Assembly (NCBI RefSeq): GCF_902497895.1
Contig: NZ_CABVHQ010000067.1
Location: forward strand, 1 to 32,161
DNA: 32,161 nt
Reading direction: 5' to 3'
From: Pseudomonas fluorescens
Lineage (GTDB): Bacteria > Pseudomonadota > Gammaproteobacteria > Pseudomonadales > Pseudomonadaceae
Part shown: positions 30,283 through 32,161 of the stretch, piece by piece
Numbering within the stretch: position 1 is the first letter of the stretch
How the letters are laid out: the number at the start of each line of letters is the position of its first letter
Program-made: the position numbers and the translations under genes
The notes under the pieces: model-generated
The model's input: only the letters and a program-made list of their open reading frames with translations
Database searches by the model: none
What the model was told of the DNA's origin: nothing

Positions 30283-30484
30283 TTATTCGTGTCATGCCAT
30301 TGCCCGATCTTACTCAACCTTGATTCTTCTTATTAAGTATTGATTCTTCTTTACGGATCAGTGACTTACAACGGGAATCGGTAGAGATTGGGCTTACTAG
30401 AGCTTGCTCAGCATTACCCAAGATTCCCTTCAAAAGTTTCCATAGGGTTTCCATGGCTGAGAGCTCACCCGACGAGGTCATGAC
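30283..30484. other. Region between att remnant and transposase chimera
   Basis: It carries a direct repeat, TTGATTCTTCTT, at 30320-30331 and 30340-30351 (20-base period). AT content is higher than in the core genome. Short phased repeats beside an attachment site could be recombinase arm sites. No gene is supported. Confidence 0.4.
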
Positions 30485-31709
30485 ATGCGCGACAACAAAT
30501 TCCGCTTCACCAAAAGCTCGATCGAGAGCCCTGCTGAGTCCGCGAGCATTAAAAAAAGTATGGTTGATCACGAATACAAAGCGATCAGATTCGAAAATGA
30601 CGAAGGAACCATTGTTCTCAAAAACGGTAAGAAATTTCACTTGGTTCTTAACGATGTCGCATACGATCAGCAGTTGGGACTCTTCGGAGAACATCTGGTT
30701 GCCATCGACGGCAGTAAATTCAAAGCAGTCAACAACCGCGACCGCAATTTCACCAGCGCCAAACTGAAGCGGCGAATGGAAGAAATTGAATCGAGTATCA
30801 ACCGTTACCTGACGGCACTCGATGCTGCCGATCGGCAAGAACCAACAGCTTCCGAGCCCAGTGCCGTGCGGCTGGAAGAGAAAATCGCCAAGCTCAAAAC
30901 TCAAATGAAAGAGCTTCAGGCGATCGAAATCCAGCTCAATGAATCGCCGGAAAAACAGGTCTCACTGACCGATCCAGACAGCCGCTCCATGATGACGCGC
31001 GGCACGGGAATCGTCGGCTACAACGTGCAGACAGCGGTCGATACTCAGCACCATTTGATCGTTGCGCACGAGGTGACTAACGTCGGTTCCGACCGCGATC
31101 AACTCAGCTCGATGGCCAAGCAGGCCCGCGAGGCGATGGCGTCAGATACGTTGTCGGTAGTGGCTGACCGAGGTTACTTCAAAAGCGAACAAATCCTGGC
31201 TTGTCACGATGCAGGCATCACCGCCTATGTGCCCAAGCCGATGACCTCTGGAGCCAAGGCTGAGGGGCGTTTCAATAACGATGCCTTCATCTATGACGCG
31301 ACAAAAAACGAATACATTTGCCCGGCTGGAGAGGCGCTGATCTGGCACTATTCCTACGTTGAAAAAGGCCTGAAGTTGCACCGTTACTGGAGTTCGAAAC
31401 CAGGGCTGCGCGTTGAAATCGCAGTGCACACCGAGCACGGAACGACGAGTTCGACGCTGGGAGCATGAAGCCGTATTGGAGGAGATGCAGCTTCGGCTGA
31501 GCAAAGCACCAGAGATGATGCGAGTCCGAAAACGGACTGTTGAGCATCCCTTCGGGACGCTCAAACAATGGATGGGTGCGACGCACTTCCTGACCCGAAA
31601 GCTGGCCGGGGTGAGTGCGGAGATGAGCTTGAATGTGCTCGCCTACAACATGAAGCGGGTCATGAAAATCATTGGTGCTCACGGTTTAATGAAGGCGCTG
31701 TCGGCATAA
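30485..31709 (+). pseudogene. Chimeric, frameshifted IS1182-type transposase
   Basis: The first frame (30485-31468) starts with about 60 residues foreign to the family (KFRFTKSSIES ... GKKFHLVLND). It then joins IS1182 transposase at QLGLFGEHLVAIDGSKFKAV, about residue 63. Asp75 (AIDGS) and Asp228 (VVADRGYF) are two of the DDE residues. The normal N-terminal part of about 150 residues is gone. Near 31396-31398 one extra base shifts the frame. The rest (KSQCTPSTERR ... VEHPFGTLKQWMGATHFLTR, with the catalytic Glu) continues in another phase to 31709. The enzyme cannot be active. Confidence 0.8.
30668..31709 (+). mobile_element. IS1182-family insertion sequence remnant
   Basis: Recognisable IS sequence spans from about 30668 to the end of the transposase frame; the left end is deleted. 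I could not identify a terminal inverted repeat on the right side after 31709, so the true right boundary is not fixed. Confidence 0.7.
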
Positions 31710-32090
31710 AAAAGGCTGGTTTTGGCCCATCCCAGAGGGCTGTAAAAACAGCGTTACGTGTTCCAGGTCGCGACCGATGCGACTCGGAGCATTGACCGTG
31801 CGATCGCTCAGCCAACGAACGTCGATGACCCAAGACGATGAGGTTATGAGCGCTTTTACACACTCTGGGCCATAAGCAGACCCTGGCGACGAACCCGGCC
31901 CTTACACAGTTGTCAAACCAAATGATGGCATCGCAACTGATCAGTGGCCTTGGGCCTACTCCATTCAAGAGCGAAGCTTGCAGCTCACACACTTTAGGGT
32001 GCGCCGGATAACTTTCAGTGGGTTCGGTTCCTGTCTGACACAGGCGTTGACCGCTGCTCCCATCCAATGCTCCCTTATCGGAGTACGGAA
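31710..32090. other. Intergenic region without a supported gene
   Basis: The stretch between the transposase remnant and the last gene shows no frame with ribosome site and coding bias; a long minus-strand open frame here is rich in Cys, Ser and Arg and looks non-coding. It may include the right end of the IS and the promoter of the 32091 gene. Confidence 0.4.
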
Positions 32091-32161
32091 ATGACTCAAT
32101 CAATGCGGTTCTTCCTATCGATCTTCCTCGCGGCTGCATCATTGGCATCGGCTAGTCTCCT
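32091..32161 (+). CDS. Start of an exported protein, cut by the window end
   Basis: The ATG at 32091 is preceded by CGGAG at seven bases. The 23 visible residues (MTQSMRFFLSIFLAAASLAS and on) form a signal peptide with an Ala-Ser-Ala cleavage region. The mature protein is beyond the window, so nothing can be said of its role. Confidence 0.6.
   Translation, partial: MTQSMRFFLSIFLAAASLASASL

Noticed and set aside
31669..32148. 159-codon minus-strand frame at the right end
   Set aside because: Cys/Ser/Arg-rich composition, no ribosome site, and it overlaps both the transposase end and the signal-peptide gene.

Overview
The window reads as chromosome of a Pseudomonas from the fluorescens lineage. 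The grounds are GC-rich codon use, AGGAG-type ribosome sites, several classes of Pseudomonas REP palindromes between genes (for example CTGCCGCAGGCTGCGATC and GAGCGAGCTTGCTCGCGA), and the gene content. No strain or species can be named from the sequence alone.

From 1 to about 7760 are core metabolic genes and small conserved genes: a KfrA-type DNA-binding protein with a palindrome at its promoter, glutathione reductase (gor), an exported broad-specificity amino acid racemase, UDP-glucose pyrophosphorylase (galU), small lipoproteins and a DUF1883 protein. A 56-codon GTG-start gene at 7592-7762 is easily missed. From 7819 to 10503 is an adaptive-response cluster for alkylation damage: an uncharacterised Fe(II)/2-oxoglutarate oxygenase overlapping alkB, then ada. 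Two matching Ada-box promoters precede the two transcription units. The Ada protein keeps its sensor cysteine but lacks the other three zinc ligands.

From 10769 to 17893 lie an AcuI/YhdH reductase, a nitronate monooxygenase, the molybdate transporter modABC behind a ModE-type operator, and a poxvirus-type topoisomerase IB. REP palindromes lie in most of the gaps.

From about 18000 to 30041 the genes become small and mostly unrecognised (50-130 residues, each with a good ribosome site): lipoproteins, zinc-ribbon-like proteins, a tandem paralogue pair and acidic disordered proteins. Within this tract are three larger units: a periplasmic helical His-rich protein in an operon with a SufR-like Cys-containing regulator, an isoprenylcysteine-methyltransferase-like membrane protein, and an InaA/WaaP-like kinase. 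Gene debris and short tandem repeats increase to the right.

At 30229-30282 is the 3' half of a tRNA-Leu(UAA) on the minus strand, a typical island attachment remnant. Beyond it is a decayed IS1182-type transposase, fused at its N-terminus to foreign sequence and frameshifted near its C-terminus. The window ends in the first codons of an exported protein. The right end is therefore probably the edge of an integrated element.
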